From positions 1-46,934 of the forward strand of contig JASGMV010000001.1 of assembly GCA_030156255.1 (NCBI GenBank): a DNA stretch of 46,934 nucleotides. The letters are read 5' to 3'. How positions within the stretch are numbered: position 1 is the first letter of the stretch; every line of letters begins with the position of its first letter. Source of the DNA: Desulfovibrionales bacterium (GTDB lineage: Bacteria; Desulfobacterota; Desulfovibrionia; Desulfovibrionales; Desulfovibrionaceae). The notes below the pieces were generated by a model that saw only the letters and a list, made by a program, of their open reading frames with translations, was not told the DNA's origin and ran no database searches. The position numbers and the translations under genes are program-made. This document shows, in pieces, positions 8,165-16,326 of this stretch.

Positions 8165-9157
8165 ATGAGCATACATTGCACACTCGCCGGCATCGGCCGT
8201 TACGCGCCGGACAAAATACTGTCCAACAGCGACCTGGAGAAACTTGTCGACACGACGGACGAATGGATCGTCACCCGCACGGGCATCCGCGAACGGCGCA
8301 TCGCCGACGAGGGCATGACCACTGCGGACATGGCCGCCAAGGCTTCGGCCATGGCCATTGAAAACGCCGGGTTTACGCCGGAGGACATCACCCATATTCT
8401 GCTGGCGACCTTGACGCCGGATTCGGCCGTACCGCCCGGCGCCACGTCTCTGGCCCTGCGCCTCGGGATCAAGCATATCGCGGCCATGGACGTCAACGCC
8501 GCCTGCTCCGGATTCCTGTACTGCCTGGACCTCGCCCGCGCCATCACGCATATGGATTCCGACGCCAAGGTGCTGGTCACGGCCAGCGACACCTTGTCCC
8601 ATCGCACCAATTGGGACGACCGGACCACCTGCATCCTGTTCGGCGACGCCTCCGGATCCGCCGTGGTCACGGCCGACCAGGGGCCGGGCAAGGGCGGACG
8701 CGTTCTGGACATCATGCTCAGCTCCGACCCGGCGTGGGGTCCCATGCTCACGGTCCATGGAGGCTACTCCGGGCATCCTTATAAAAAAGGACAGCCCATC
8801 GACGACGAATATTTCATCCAGATGCAGGGACGGGAGGTGTACAAACACGCGGTGCGCTCCATGACCGCCATCTCCCTGGAGCTGCTTGCGCGCAACGGCT
8901 ACACCCCCGACGACGTGGACGTGCTGGTGCCGCACCAGGCCAACGTACGCATCATCGAGGCCGTGGGGAAAAAGATCGGCGTTCCCCGGGAGCAGGTCTT
9001 CGTGAACGCGGACCGCTACGGCAACACCTCCGCCGCCTCGGCGCCCCTGGCCATGTCCGAGGCCTATGACACAGGCTTCATCAAGCCCGGACACTTGGTG
9101 CTGATGACGACGTTCGGCGGCGGTTTCACCTGGGGCTCGGCCCTGGTGCGTTTTTAG
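8165..9157 (+). CDS. fabH: beta-ketoacyl-ACP synthase III
   Basis: A 330-residue KAS III that condenses acetyl-CoA (or a branched starter) with malonyl-ACP to begin fatty-acid synthesis. The catalytic triad is visible: C114 in VNAACSGFLYCL, H257 in VLVPHQANVRI, and the Asn in RYGNTSAASAP. The N-terminus AGIGRYAPDKILSNSDLEK and TRTGIRERRIAD are typical. ATG 8165 matches the family start; the SD is poor. It ends in the usual FGGGFTWGSALVRF. A 193-bp gap to fabG carries a possible extra promoter. Confidence 0.96.
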   Translation: MSIHCTLAGIGRYAPDKILSNSDLEKLVDTTDEWIVTRTGIRERRIADEGMTTADMAAKASAMAIENAGFTPEDITHILLATLTPDSAVPPGATSLALRLGIKHIAAMDVNAACSGFLYCLDLARAITHMDSDAKVLVTASDTLSHRTNWDDRTTCILFGDASGSAVVTADQGPGKGGRVLDIMLSSDPAWGPMLTVHGGYSGHPYKKGQPIDDEYFIQMQGREVYKHAVRSMTAISLELLARNGYTPDDVDVLVPHQANVRIIEAVGKKIGVPREQVFVNADRYGNTSAASAPLAMSEAYDTGFIKPGHLVLMTTFGGGFTWGSALVRF

Positions 9158-9289
9158 CAAAGAAATCGCGACCCCGACGGGGCCGGCGAGCGGCTGCAAT
9201 CGCCGACCAGGCTCGCTGCTCCCCACTGCGCGCCAAATCCGGCGCAGGGGGAGCCCGCGAAGCGAACGCCTCTCGGCAACGGCTTCGGG

Positions 9290-9317
9290 TTTGCAGTCCA
9301 ATGGCAAATGGTATAGG
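9290..9317 (+). promoter_or_regulatory. possible internal promoter before fabG
   Basis: TTTGCA (9290-9295), a 16-base spacer and TATAGG (9312-9317), 34 bases before the fabG ATG, in the only long gap (193 bp) of the fab run. Matches to consensus are modest. Confidence 0.4.
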
Positions 9318-9350
9318 AGTGAGGACCGTTCAAACCTCGTCGAGGCAACC

Positions 9351-10094
9351 ATGAGTGAGCAACCGACCGTCGCCCTGGTAACAGGCGGTTCGCGCGGCAT
9401 CGGCAAAGCCTGCGCCGTACGCTTGGCCAAAGAAGGCTTCACCGTCTATTTGACCTACGTCTCGCGTCCTGACGACGCCAACGCCGTCTGCGAAGAAATC
9501 GCGGCGGCAGGCGGGTCGGCCCGGGCGTTCCTCCTGGACGTGTCCGACCGCCAGGCCGCAGCCGAATTTTTCGCCTCGGAGATCAAGGGGCAGGCGGAGC
9601 TGGCGGTGCTCGTGAACAATGCGGGCGTCACCAAGGACGGACTCATTCTGCGCATGAAGGACGAAGACTTCGACCGGGTCATCCAGGTGAACCTGGCCGG
9701 GGCGTTCACGTGTCTGCGCGAGGCCTCCAAACTCATGTCCCGGCAGCGCAAGGGCCGCATCATCAATATTACTTCGGTGGTGGGGCTCATGGGCAATGCG
9801 GGCCAGGCCAACTACTGCTCGGCCAAGGCCGGACTCATCGGCCTGACCAAGTCCGCGGCCCGGGAGCTTGCCGGAAGGAACGTCACGGTCAACGCCGTGG
9901 CGCCGGGTTTCATCGAGAGCGACATGACCAAGGGCCTCTCTGAAGATGTGGTCAAGGCTTACCTTGAAAACATACCCCTGAAGCGGCTCGGCTCCCCCGA
10001 GGACGTCGCCGCGGCTGTGGCGTTTTTGGCCTCCGCCGGCGCCGCATACATCACCGGCCAAGTGCTGTCCGTCAACGGCGGCATGTACATGTAG
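9351..10094 (+). CDS. fabG: 3-oxoacyl-ACP reductase
   Basis: A 247-residue short-chain dehydrogenase that uses NADPH to reduce 3-ketoacyl-ACP. The Rossmann motif TGGSRGIGKACAV is at residues 11-23, NNAG follows near residue 87, and the catalytic Ser-Tyr-Lys comes from NITSVVG and NYCSAKAGLIG. The FabG-typical NAVAPGFIESDMT and the end ITGQVLSVNGGMYM are present. GAGG lies 6 bases before the ATG. acpP follows after 39 bases. Confidence 0.96.
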   Translation: MSEQPTVALVTGGSRGIGKACAVRLAKEGFTVYLTYVSRPDDANAVCEEIAAAGGSARAFLLDVSDRQAAAEFFASEIKGQAELAVLVNNAGVTKDGLILRMKDEDFDRVIQVNLAGAFTCLREASKLMSRQRKGRIINITSVVGLMGNAGQANYCSAKAGLIGLTKSAARELAGRNVTVNAVAPGFIESDMTKGLSEDVVKAYLENIPLKRLGSPEDVAAAVAFLASAGAAYITGQVLSVNGGMYM

Positions 10095-10133
10095 ACACCA
10101 ACACTTGAGCGTTAAGAAAATTGGAGGATGACA

Positions 10134-10367
10134 ATGTCCGTAGCCGAGAAAGTCAAGGCCATCATTGTGGATCAGTTGGGCGTGTCCGCTGAAGAAGTCA
10201 AAGAGGGCGCCTCGTTCGTCGAAGACCTGGGCGCAGACTCTCTGGACCTCACCGAGCTGATCATGGCCATGGAAGAGGAGTTCGGCATCGAGATCGATGA
10301 CGAAGACGCCCAGAAGCTGCTCAAGGTCCAGGACGCCATTTCCTACATCGAAGAGCATTCCAACTAG
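10134..10367 (+). CDS. acpP: acyl carrier protein
   Basis: A 77-residue, strongly acidic ACP. The 4'-phosphopantetheine attachment Ser is S36 in the DSL motif of [21 protein letters not shown] start at ATG 10134 because the GGAGG at 10123-10127 touches the earlier ATG 10128 but is 6 bases from 10134. A hairpin with a short T run follows, allowing acpP mRNA to be more abundant than fabF mRNA. Confidence 0.97.
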   Translation: MSVAEKVKAIIVDQLGVSAEEVKEGASFVEDLGADSLDLTELIMAMEEEFGIEIDDEDAQKLLKVQDAISYIEEHSN

Positions 10368-10390
10368 CTTGGTCTTTTGTGAGCGATCGA

Positions 10391-10428
10391 GCGAGCGCCG
10401 CGCGCCACGCGCATGGCGCTCGCCTTTT
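10391..10428 (+). terminator. partial terminator / attenuator between acpP and fabF
   Basis: GCGAGCGCC (10391-10399) pairs with GGCGCTCGC (10415-10423) across a 15-base GC-rich loop and is followed by ctttt. It sits 23 bases after acpP and 34 before fabF. Confidence 0.55.
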
Positions 10429-10461
10429 CCAATTTCCAACACCTAACCGAGAGTGGTCCGC

Positions 10462-11706
10462 ATGAAAGGAAATAGGGTTGTCGTCACCGGCCTGTCGGCC
10501 ATCACCCCCCTGGGCCTCGATCTGGCGTCCAGCTGGGAGGCTTTGTTGGCCCGTAAATCCGGCATCGTCCCGGTGACGCGCTTCGACATCTCCGAGTTCG
10601 ACTCCAAGATTGCCGGAGAAATCCAAGATTTCGATCCAACCACATACATCCCGGCCAAACAGGCCCGGCGGATGGACCGGTTCACCCAGTACGCCGTGGC
10701 GTGCAGCCAGATGCTGATCAAGCACGCCAATCTGGTGGTGGACGAATCCAACAGAGAGGATATCGGAACCATCATCGGCGTCGGGCTCGGAGGGCTGGAG
10801 ACCATCGAGGAAACCCATAAGAAGATGCTGGACAGGGGGCCGGGACGCGTTTCTCCGTTCTTCATCCCCACCCTCATCGCCAACATGGCCTCGGGACAGG
10901 TCTCAATTTTCACCGGCGCCAGCGGCCCCAACGTCTGCACCACGTCGGCCTGCGCCTCGGGCATGCACGCCGTGGGCTACGCCTTCACCGAGATCATGCT
11001 CGGGCGCGCCAAGGCCATGATTTGCGGGGGAGCGGAGTCCACTATCAGCCCTCTCGGCTTCTCGGGATTCACGGCCATGAAGGCTCTGTCCACCCGCAAC
11101 GGCGATCCCCAGCATGCCTCCCGGCCCTACGACCGGGACCGCGACGGGTTCGTGATGAGCGAAGGTTGCGGACTCTTGATGCTGGAGTCCCTGGAAAGCG
11201 CCAGGGAAAGAGGCGCCTGCATCTACGCCGAAGTCATCGGCTTCGGGGCCTCTGCCGACGCCAACCACATCACCGCTCCGCTGGAGGACGGCGCCGGCAT
11301 GGCCCTGGCCATGCGCCGCGCCCTGAAGGACGGCGGCGTCGCCCCCGAGGACGTGGACCACGTCAACGCCCACGGCACCTCGACCAAGCTCAACGACCTT
11401 TGCGAGACCAGAGCCCTCAAGGCGGTTTTCGGAGACCACGCCTCCAAGCTGGCCATCTGCGCCAACAAGTCCCAGATAGGGCACACCCTCGGCGCGGCCG
11501 GCGGCATCGAGAACGTCTTCACCGTCATGTCGTTGCACAACGGCGTCATTCCGGGCACCATCAACCTGGAGAACCCCGACGACGAGTGCGACCTGGATTA
11601 CTGCGCCGACGGGCCGCGCCAGCAACAAGCCGAAGTCGCCATATCCAACTCCTTCGGCTTTGGCGGGACCAACGCCTGCGTCCTCTTCAAGCGTTTTACC
11701 GATTAG
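10462..11706 (+). CDS. fabF: beta-ketoacyl-ACP synthase II
   Basis: A 414-residue KAS II elongation enzyme. Catalytic residues are C164 in [16 protein letters not shown], the His of [12 protein letters not shown] and the His of [13 protein letters not shown]. The start [14 protein letters not shown] and the end [14 protein letters not shown] are typical. ATG 10462 fits the family; an in-frame GTG nine bases upstream is less likely. glyA follows after 8 bases, with its SD overlapping the fabF stop. Confidence 0.96.
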   Translation: MKGNRVVVTGLSAITPLGLDLASSWEALLARKSGIVPVTRFDISEFDSKIAGEIQDFDPTTYIPAKQARRMDRFTQYAVACSQMLIKHANLVVDESNREDIGTIIGVGLGGLETIEETHKKMLDRGPGRVSPFFIPTLIANMASGQVSIFTGASGPNVCTTSACASGMHAVGYAFTEIMLGRAKAMICGGAESTISPLGFSGFTAMKALSTRNGDPQHASRPYDRDRDGFVMSEGCGLLMLESLESARERGACIYAEVIGFGASADANHITAPLEDGAGMALAMRRALKDGGVAPEDVDHVNAHGTSTKLNDLCETRALKAVFGDHASKLAICANKSQIGHTLGAAGGIENVFTVMSLHNGVIPGTINLENPDDECDLDYCADGPRQQQAEVAISNSFGFGGTNACVLFKRFTD

Positions 11707-11714
11707 GAGCCGTC

Positions 11715-12956
11715 ATGGAAGAGCTGCTCATGCAGGACCCGGAAATCGGGAAGGCCATCGTCAGCGAGGTGGACCGCGAGGTCCAGGGCCTTGAACTGAT
11801 CGCTTCGGAAAACTTTACCTCCACCGCGGTGCGGCAGGCCATGGGGTCCGTCTTGACCCACAAATACGCCGAAGGCTATCCGCATAAACGCTACTACGGC
11901 GGATGTGAATTCGTGGACGTGGCCGAAGATCTGGCCCGGGACCGCGTCAAGAAGCTCTTCGGCGCGGGCTACGCCAACGTTCAACCGCATTCCGGCTCCC
12001 AAGCCAACATGGCCGCGTATTTCGCCCTGATCAAACCCGGCGACAACATCCTCGGCATGGACCTCTCCCACGGCGGACACCTGACCCATGGCAGCCCGGT
12101 CAGCTTCTCGGGCAAAATCTTCAACGTGGCCTTCTACGGCGTCAACCGCGAAACCGAGACCATCGACTACGACAACGTCCTGGAAACGGCCAAGCAGCAC
12201 AGGCCCAAGGTCATCATCGCCGGCGCCAGCGCCTACCCCCGGACCATCGACTTCGCCCGCTTTCGGGCCATCGCCGACGAGGTGGGGGCTTATCTGGTGG
12301 TGGACATGGCCCACATCGCCGGACTCATCGCAACCGGACTGCATCCGTCCTGCATCGAATACGCCCACGTGACCACCTCCACCACGCACAAGACGTTGCG
12401 CGGACCGCGCGGCGGGCTCATCCTGTCCTCCGTGGAGCACGAAAAGGCGCTCAACTCCAGCATCTTCCCCGGCTCCCAGGGCGGCCCGCTCATGCACATC
12501 ATCGCGGCCAAGGCCGTGGCCTTCGGCGAGGCCCTGCGCCCCGCCTTCCGGACCTACCAGGAGCAGGTGCTCAAAAACGCCAAACGGCTGGCCCAGTCCC
12601 TGGCCGACGCAGGCCTGCGCATCGTGTCCGGCGGCACGGACAACCATCTCATGATGGTGGACCTGACGCCCAAGGACATCACCGGCAAGGACGCCGAAGC
12701 CGCATTGGACAAGGCCGGCATCACCGTCAACAAGAACACCATTCCCTTCGAGACCCGCTCGCCCTTCGTCACCTCGGGCGTCAGGATCGGCACGCCGGCC
12801 CTCACCACCCGCGGCATGAAGGAAGCGGAGATGGACAAGGTGGCCGCCTGGATCCTGGCCGCCCTCGAAAGCATCGACAACGAATCCCGGCTGGCCGAGA
12901 TCAAGAGCGAAGTCAAGGCGTTCGCCAGGGAATTCCCGCTCTTCAGCTGGTGCTGA
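11715..12956 (+). CDS. glyA: serine hydroxymethyltransferase
   Basis: A 413-residue PLP enzyme converting serine and THF into glycine and methylene-THF. The PLP lysine is K226 in [46 protein letters not shown] and [14 protein letters not shown] are all present. AGGAG is 5 bases before the ATG; the open frame extends upstream through fabF DNA but has no homology there. In context it supplies one-carbon units next to a dCMP deaminase (dUMP precursor for thymidylate synthesis). Confidence 0.97.
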   Translation: MEELLMQDPEIGKAIVSEVDREVQGLELIASENFTSTAVRQAMGSVLTHKYAEGYPHKRYYGGCEFVDVAEDLARDRVKKLFGAGYANVQPHSGSQANMAAYFALIKPGDNILGMDLSHGGHLTHGSPVSFSGKIFNVAFYGVNRETETIDYDNVLETAKQHRPKVIIAGASAYPRTIDFARFRAIADEVGAYLVVDMAHIAGLIATGLHPSCIEYAHVTTSTTHKTLRGPRGGLILSSVEHEKALNSSIFPGSQGGPLMHIIAAKAVAFGEALRPAFRTYQEQVLKNAKRLAQSLADAGLRIVSGGTDNHLMMVDLTPKDITGKDAEAALDKAGITVNKNTIPFETRSPFVTSGVRIGTPALTTRGMKEAEMDKVAAWILAALESIDNESRLAEIKSEVKAFAREFPLFSWC

Positions 12957-13005
12957 CGCCGACGCGGCGCGAACGCGCCGCCTTCCGAGTTTCGAGAAAA
13001 CTATT

Positions 13006-13042
13006 TCTGAGGGCGCCCGACTCGCAGTCGGGCGCCTTCAGA
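13006..13042 (+). terminator. very strong hairpin between glyA and the dCMP deaminase gene
   Basis: A 17-bp stem (13006-13022 with 13026-13042, one G-U pair; core GGCGCCCGACT) and a 3-base loop cgc. No T run follows, so it may act as an mRNA-processing or stability element rather than a full terminator. A second small stem, CGGCGCG/CGCGCCG, precedes it near 12964-12980. Confidence 0.55.
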
Positions 13043-13060
13043 GCATAAAGAGGAGGCGCT

Positions 13061-13525
13061 GTGGATCACAACGAAGCTCGGCTTCCCTGGCCCGAGTACT
13101 TCATGCGCATCGCCTTCCTGGTGGCCGAGCGCTCCACCTGCCTGCGGCGCAAAGTCGGCGCCGTGGCCGTCAAGGACAAACGCATCCTGGCCACGGGATA
13201 CAACGGCGCGCCGACGGCCCTCGCCCACTGCGCAGAGACGGGTTGCCTGCGGGCCAAGCTCAACGTCCCCTCGGGAGAACGCCACGAACTCTGCCGCGGC
13301 CTGCATGCGGAACAGAACGTCATCCTCCAGGGCGCGCTGCACGGCGTTTCTCTCAACGGCGCTGAAATCTACTGCACCACCCAGCCGTGTCTCATCTGCA
13401 CCAAGATGATCATCAACACCGGCATCAGCGCGGTGTACTTCGCGGAAGGATACCCTGACCAACTGGCCCAGGAGATGATGCTGGAGGCCGGCGTCCGCTA
13501 TGAACTTTTGCCCATCGAATCCTGA
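13061..13525 (+). CDS. dCMP deaminase (cytidine/deoxycytidylate deaminase family)
   Basis: A 154-residue zinc deaminase that converts dCMP to dUMP, the substrate of thymidylate synthase. The zinc site is HAEQN (catalytic Glu) plus QPCLICTKM (PCxxC). [25 protein letters not shown] is the typical N-terminal substrate region, and the extra Cys/His cluster HCAETGCLR is usual in the ComEB-type dCMP branch. GTG is the start with GAGGAGG 6 bases upstream. Its 3' end overlaps ribD by 26 bases. Confidence 0.92.
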   Translation: MDHNEARLPWPEYFMRIAFLVAERSTCLRRKVGAVAVKDKRILATGYNGAPTALAHCAETGCLRAKLNVPSGERHELCRGLHAEQNVILQGALHGVSLNGAEIYCTTQPCLICTKMIINTGISAVYFAEGYPDQLAQEMMLEAGVRYELLPIES

Positions 13526-14660
13526 CGAAGCCTGCATGGCCCGGGCCATGGAGCTGGCCCTGCGCGGCAAGCCCAGCGCGCGGCCCAATCCGTGCGTCGG
13601 CGCCGTGCTGGCCCGCGACGGCGCCATCCTCGCCGAAGGCTGGCATACGGCCTGCGGCCAACCCCACGCCGAGCGGGAATGCCTGGCCGACGCCCGCCGC
13701 AAGGGCGTCGACCCTTCGGCCTGCGTCCTGTACGTCACGCTGGAGCCGTGCAACCATCACGGCCGCACCCCCCCGTGCACAGAGGCTGTCATCGAAGCCG
13801 GCGTTCCCGAGGTTGTGGTGGGCTGCCTGGACCCCAACCCGTCCGTGGCCGGGGGCGGCGCCGAGCGGCTTCGTCAGGCTGGAATACGGGTCCGCGACGG
13901 TGTGTTGGGGCAACAGTGCCGGGACTTGATCCACGACTTTCGCACCTGGCTCTTCTCCCGCCGGACGTTTAACGTCATCAAGATGGCCCAGACCCTGGAC
14001 GGACGCATCGCCGGAGCCTCGGGGAAACCCGAGCCCGTAAGCTGCTCCGACTCCTTCCGGGAAGTGCAGAAGATGCGCGCCGCATCCGACGCGATCATGG
14101 TGGGGGGGGAGACCCTGCGCCGCGATAATCCTCGCCTGACGGTCCGCCTGGACGACCCGACGGAGGATTTTCGCCAACCGTTGGCGGTCGTCGTCTCCTC
14201 CCGTCTGCCGGCGCCGGACGCGAATTTGTTCTTGCTGCGCGACAGGCCCGGGCAGACCCTTTTCTTCACCACCCAGGCCCAGGCTTTAACCGACACGGCC
14301 CGCGAACTCTCGGACAGGGGGGTCCGGATCATGGCGGTGGACGGTGAAGCCGACGCTTTGGACATCGAGTCCGGGCTGGAGCGGCTGCGCCGGGAGCTTC
14401 AATGTCTGACCGTGCTGTGCGAGGGAGGCGGCCGATTGGCCATGAGCCTGGTCGAAGCCTCCCTGGCCGACGAGATCGTCCTTTTCGTGGCGCCGCGCAT
14501 CCTGGGCGATACGGCCGCTCCGGCCGTTTTTTCAGGACGCTCGGCGCCGCTGATGGGCCAGGCCGTGGACCTGCGCCTCGCCGATGTCCGGCAAAGCGGC
14601 CTGGATTTGCGCCTGACCTACAAGGCTCTGGAGGAACGCTCATGTTCACCGGACTCATAG
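13500..14660 (+). CDS. ribD: bifunctional riboflavin deaminase/reductase RibD
   Basis: A 386-residue enzyme doing the second and third steps of riboflavin synthesis. The N-terminal deaminase domain has the zinc motifs PHAERECL and [14 protein letters not shown]; the C-terminal NADPH reductase domain begins at [15 protein letters not shown] and contains [21 protein letters not shown]. The ATG 13500 lies inside the dCMP deaminase gene; it keeps the [12 protein letters not shown] helix expected in RibD. The end overlaps ribE by 19 bases, indicating coupled translation. Confidence 0.94.
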   Translation: MNFCPSNPDEACMARAMELALRGKPSARPNPCVGAVLARDGAILAEGWHTACGQPHAERECLADARRKGVDPSACVLYVTLEPCNHHGRTPPCTEAVIEAGVPEVVVGCLDPNPSVAGGGAERLRQAGIRVRDGVLGQQCRDLIHDFRTWLFSRRTFNVIKMAQTLDGRIAGASGKPEPVSCSDSFREVQKMRAASDAIMVGGETLRRDNPRLTVRLDDPTEDFRQPLAVVVSSRLPAPDANLFLLRDRPGQTLFFTTQAQALTDTARELSDRGVRIMAVDGEADALDIESGLERLRRELQCLTVLCEGGGRLAMSLVEASLADEIVLFVAPRILGDTAAPAVFSGRSAPLMGQAVDLRLADVRQSGLDLRLTYKALEERSCSPDS

Positions 14661-15292
14661 AACAAGTTGGCGACGTGGTGCGGACGCAGGCGGCGGGAGA
14701 ACAGCGCCGGCTGGTGATCCGTTGCGGCATTCGCGAATTCGTCCAAGGCGAGTCCATCGCCGTCAACGGCGCCTGCCTCACGGTGGAGCGCTCCACAACG
14801 GGCGAGTTCACCGCCTACGCCTCGGGCGAGACCATCGCCCGCACCACTCTCGGCCGGCTCAAACCCGGCGACAAAGTCAACCTCGAACGGGCGCTGGCCT
14901 TGGGGGACCGCCTGGGCGGGCACATGGTGAGCGGCCATATCGACTGTCTGGGAAAAATCGAAAAACGCGCCGAGGCCGGGGAGTCCATCCGGTTCACCGT
15001 CAGCTACCCCGCCGCATTCTCGCCGCTGATGGTGGAAAAAGGCTCCGTCGCCCTGGACGGGATCAGTCTCACGGTCAACGAGTGCGGGAAAGGGTGGCTC
15101 TCCGTGAACATCATCCCGGCCACCATGGCGGAGACGATCATCCCGACCTGGAAGCCCGGAGCGGAGGTCAACCTGGAGACCGATGTCATCGGCAAATACG
15201 TCCAGCAGATGGTCGGCCCTTACGCCCCAAAAGCCCCTCAAAAAGACGAGGGCGGCGTGACCATGGAAATGCTCCGGCGCAACGGCTTCTGA
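14642..15292 (+). CDS. ribE: riboflavin synthase alpha subunit
   Basis: A 216-residue trimeric riboflavin synthase that dismutates two lumazines into riboflavin. The protein shows the two tandem lumazine-binding barrels: [12 protein letters not shown] with VNGACLTVE in the first, GHMVSGHIDCLG and VALDGISLTVNE in the second. GGAGG is 8 bases before the ATG, which lies within ribD. The last gene of the run: ribBA and ribH, which commonly follow in relatives, are absent and the next gene is convergent. Confidence 0.95.
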   Translation: MFTGLIEQVGDVVRTQAAGEQRRLVIRCGIREFVQGESIAVNGACLTVERSTTGEFTAYASGETIARTTLGRLKPGDKVNLERALALGDRLGGHMVSGHIDCLGKIEKRAEAGESIRFTVSYPAAFSPLMVEKGSVALDGISLTVNECGKGWLSVNIIPATMAETIIPTWKPGAEVNLETDVIGKYVQQMVGPYAPKAPQKDEGGVTMEMLRRNGF

Positions 15293-15330
15293 GTGTCGAG
15301 CAATGTTCGTCTGGTAAGGGGAGGAAGAAA

Positions 15331-15345
15331 CGGCTGGATCAGCCG
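15331..15345 (-). terminator. small terminator-like hairpin after the RsbW-like gene
   Basis: CGGCTG-gat-CAGCCG. On the minus strand it is followed by tttcttcctcc. It lies between convergent ribE and the RsbW-like gene and could serve both. Confidence 0.4.
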
Positions 15346-15360
15346 CAGCTCACGCCAGGA

Positions 15361-15789
15361 TTATCCCTCGCGGGACTCCGGCAAGTCCAAAATCAAGGTC
15401 AGGACGTTGTCTCCATTGTCGCGTCGGTAGTTCACTTCGCTCATGATCTTTTTCATGAAATAGATACCTAGGCCGCCCACCGTGCGATTTTCCATGTCTG
15501 CGGCGAGATCCGGGTCCTCCCTTTTGGTGGCGTCGAACGGGCGTCCCTGATCCCGGATCTCGAAAGCGAGTCGATCCTTCTCCCTGTAGATGCGCAGATG
15601 CACCGGGCCAGGCGTCTCCGGATACGCGTAGGAGATAACGTTGACCAACGCCTCCTCGGCCACCAGTTCGACCTCGCCGATCTTTTCCCATGGAGCGCCC
15701 AGCCTGCGGGCCTGCTCCGTCACGAAGCTCATGAGTTGCGGCAAATTATCGAAAAGAGCCGTGGTTTCGATCCGCGCCTCCTCCGGCAT
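15361..15789 (-). CDS. RsbW-like anti-sigma / serine-kinase ATPase
   Basis: A 142-residue GHKL ATPase of the anti-sigma-factor (RsbW/SpoIIAB) class. The N box is VELVAEEALVNVISYAYPE, the G1 box IRDQGRPFDA and the G2 region VGGLGIYFMKKIM. No DHp domain or membrane segment is present, as expected for the stand-alone form. ATG 15789 directly follows the TAA of the STAS gene, so the two are co-translated. Such kinases phosphorylate the STAS partner on Ser and release or bind a third protein. No sigma factor or PP2C phosphatase is in view, so the output is unknown. Confidence 0.88.
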   Translation of the reverse strand: MPEEARIETTALFDNLPQLMSFVTEQARRLGAPWEKIGEVELVAEEALVNVISYAYPETPGPVHLRIYREKDRLAFEIRDQGRPFDATKREDPDLAADMENRTVGGLGIYFMKKIMSEVNYRRDNGDNVLTLILDLPESREG

Positions 15790-16122
15790 TTACAACCTCG
15801 AGGAAGCCTCTTCCACAGTGGAGTAAATGTCGAACATGGAGCCAAAACCGGAAATATCGAAAACTTCCTTGACCATCCCCTTCAGCCCGGCGAAGGCGAT
15901 CACTCCATTGCTGGCCTTGAGTTTCTTGGCCGAGGACAAAATGCTGCGCAAGCCGGCGCTGGAAATGTACTCCAACTGGGCGAGGTTCACGACAAACTTT
16001 TTGCCGCCGCCTTGCATGTAATCGCTGAACCCATTTTCAAAATCCGGCGCTGTCACCGCGTCCATCCTCCCGGTCACGCTGACAACGACAACATCGCCTT
16101 TTTGTTGCTTCGCTAACTCCAT
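15790..16122 (-). CDS. STAS-domain anti-sigma factor antagonist
   Basis: A 110-residue single STAS domain. The phosphorylatable Ser lies in LEYISSAGLRSILSSAKKL, the conserved loop of RsbV/SpoIIAA-type antagonists; VVVVSVTGRMDAVTAPDFE is the usual first strand-turn. ATG 16122 has AAGGAG 9 bases upstream. It is immediately upstream of the RsbW-like kinase and 204 bp downstream of the large hybrid kinase on the same strand. The pair is a minimal partner-switching unit. Confidence 0.9.
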   Translation of the reverse strand: MELAKQQKGDVVVVSVTGRMDAVTAPDFENGFSDYMQGGGKKFVVNLAQLEYISSAGLRSILSSAKKLKASNGVIAFAGLKGMVKEVFDISGFGSMFDIYSTVEEASSRL

Positions 16123-16326
16123 ATCCTTCTCCTTGCAGTATTGAGCGGATGGCTCCGGCGTCGACGCTTCGGCTCGGCTTCCTCCGCCTCGCCGCCGCAA
16201 CGGTCTGCAAACACCTCCGCGGCGCACGCCAAGCGAATCCGTCACGGTGCGTCTTACCCCACCGTATCTGCAGATATACATGCCCTGAATCGGACAAAAA
16301 GAAAAGGGGCTTATCCGTTTGCCGTG

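Noticed and set aside
11022-11714. Upstream extension of the glyA frame
   Set aside because: It translates fabF DNA in a wrong frame into Arg-rich sequence; glyA has a good ribosome site at its own ATG 11715.
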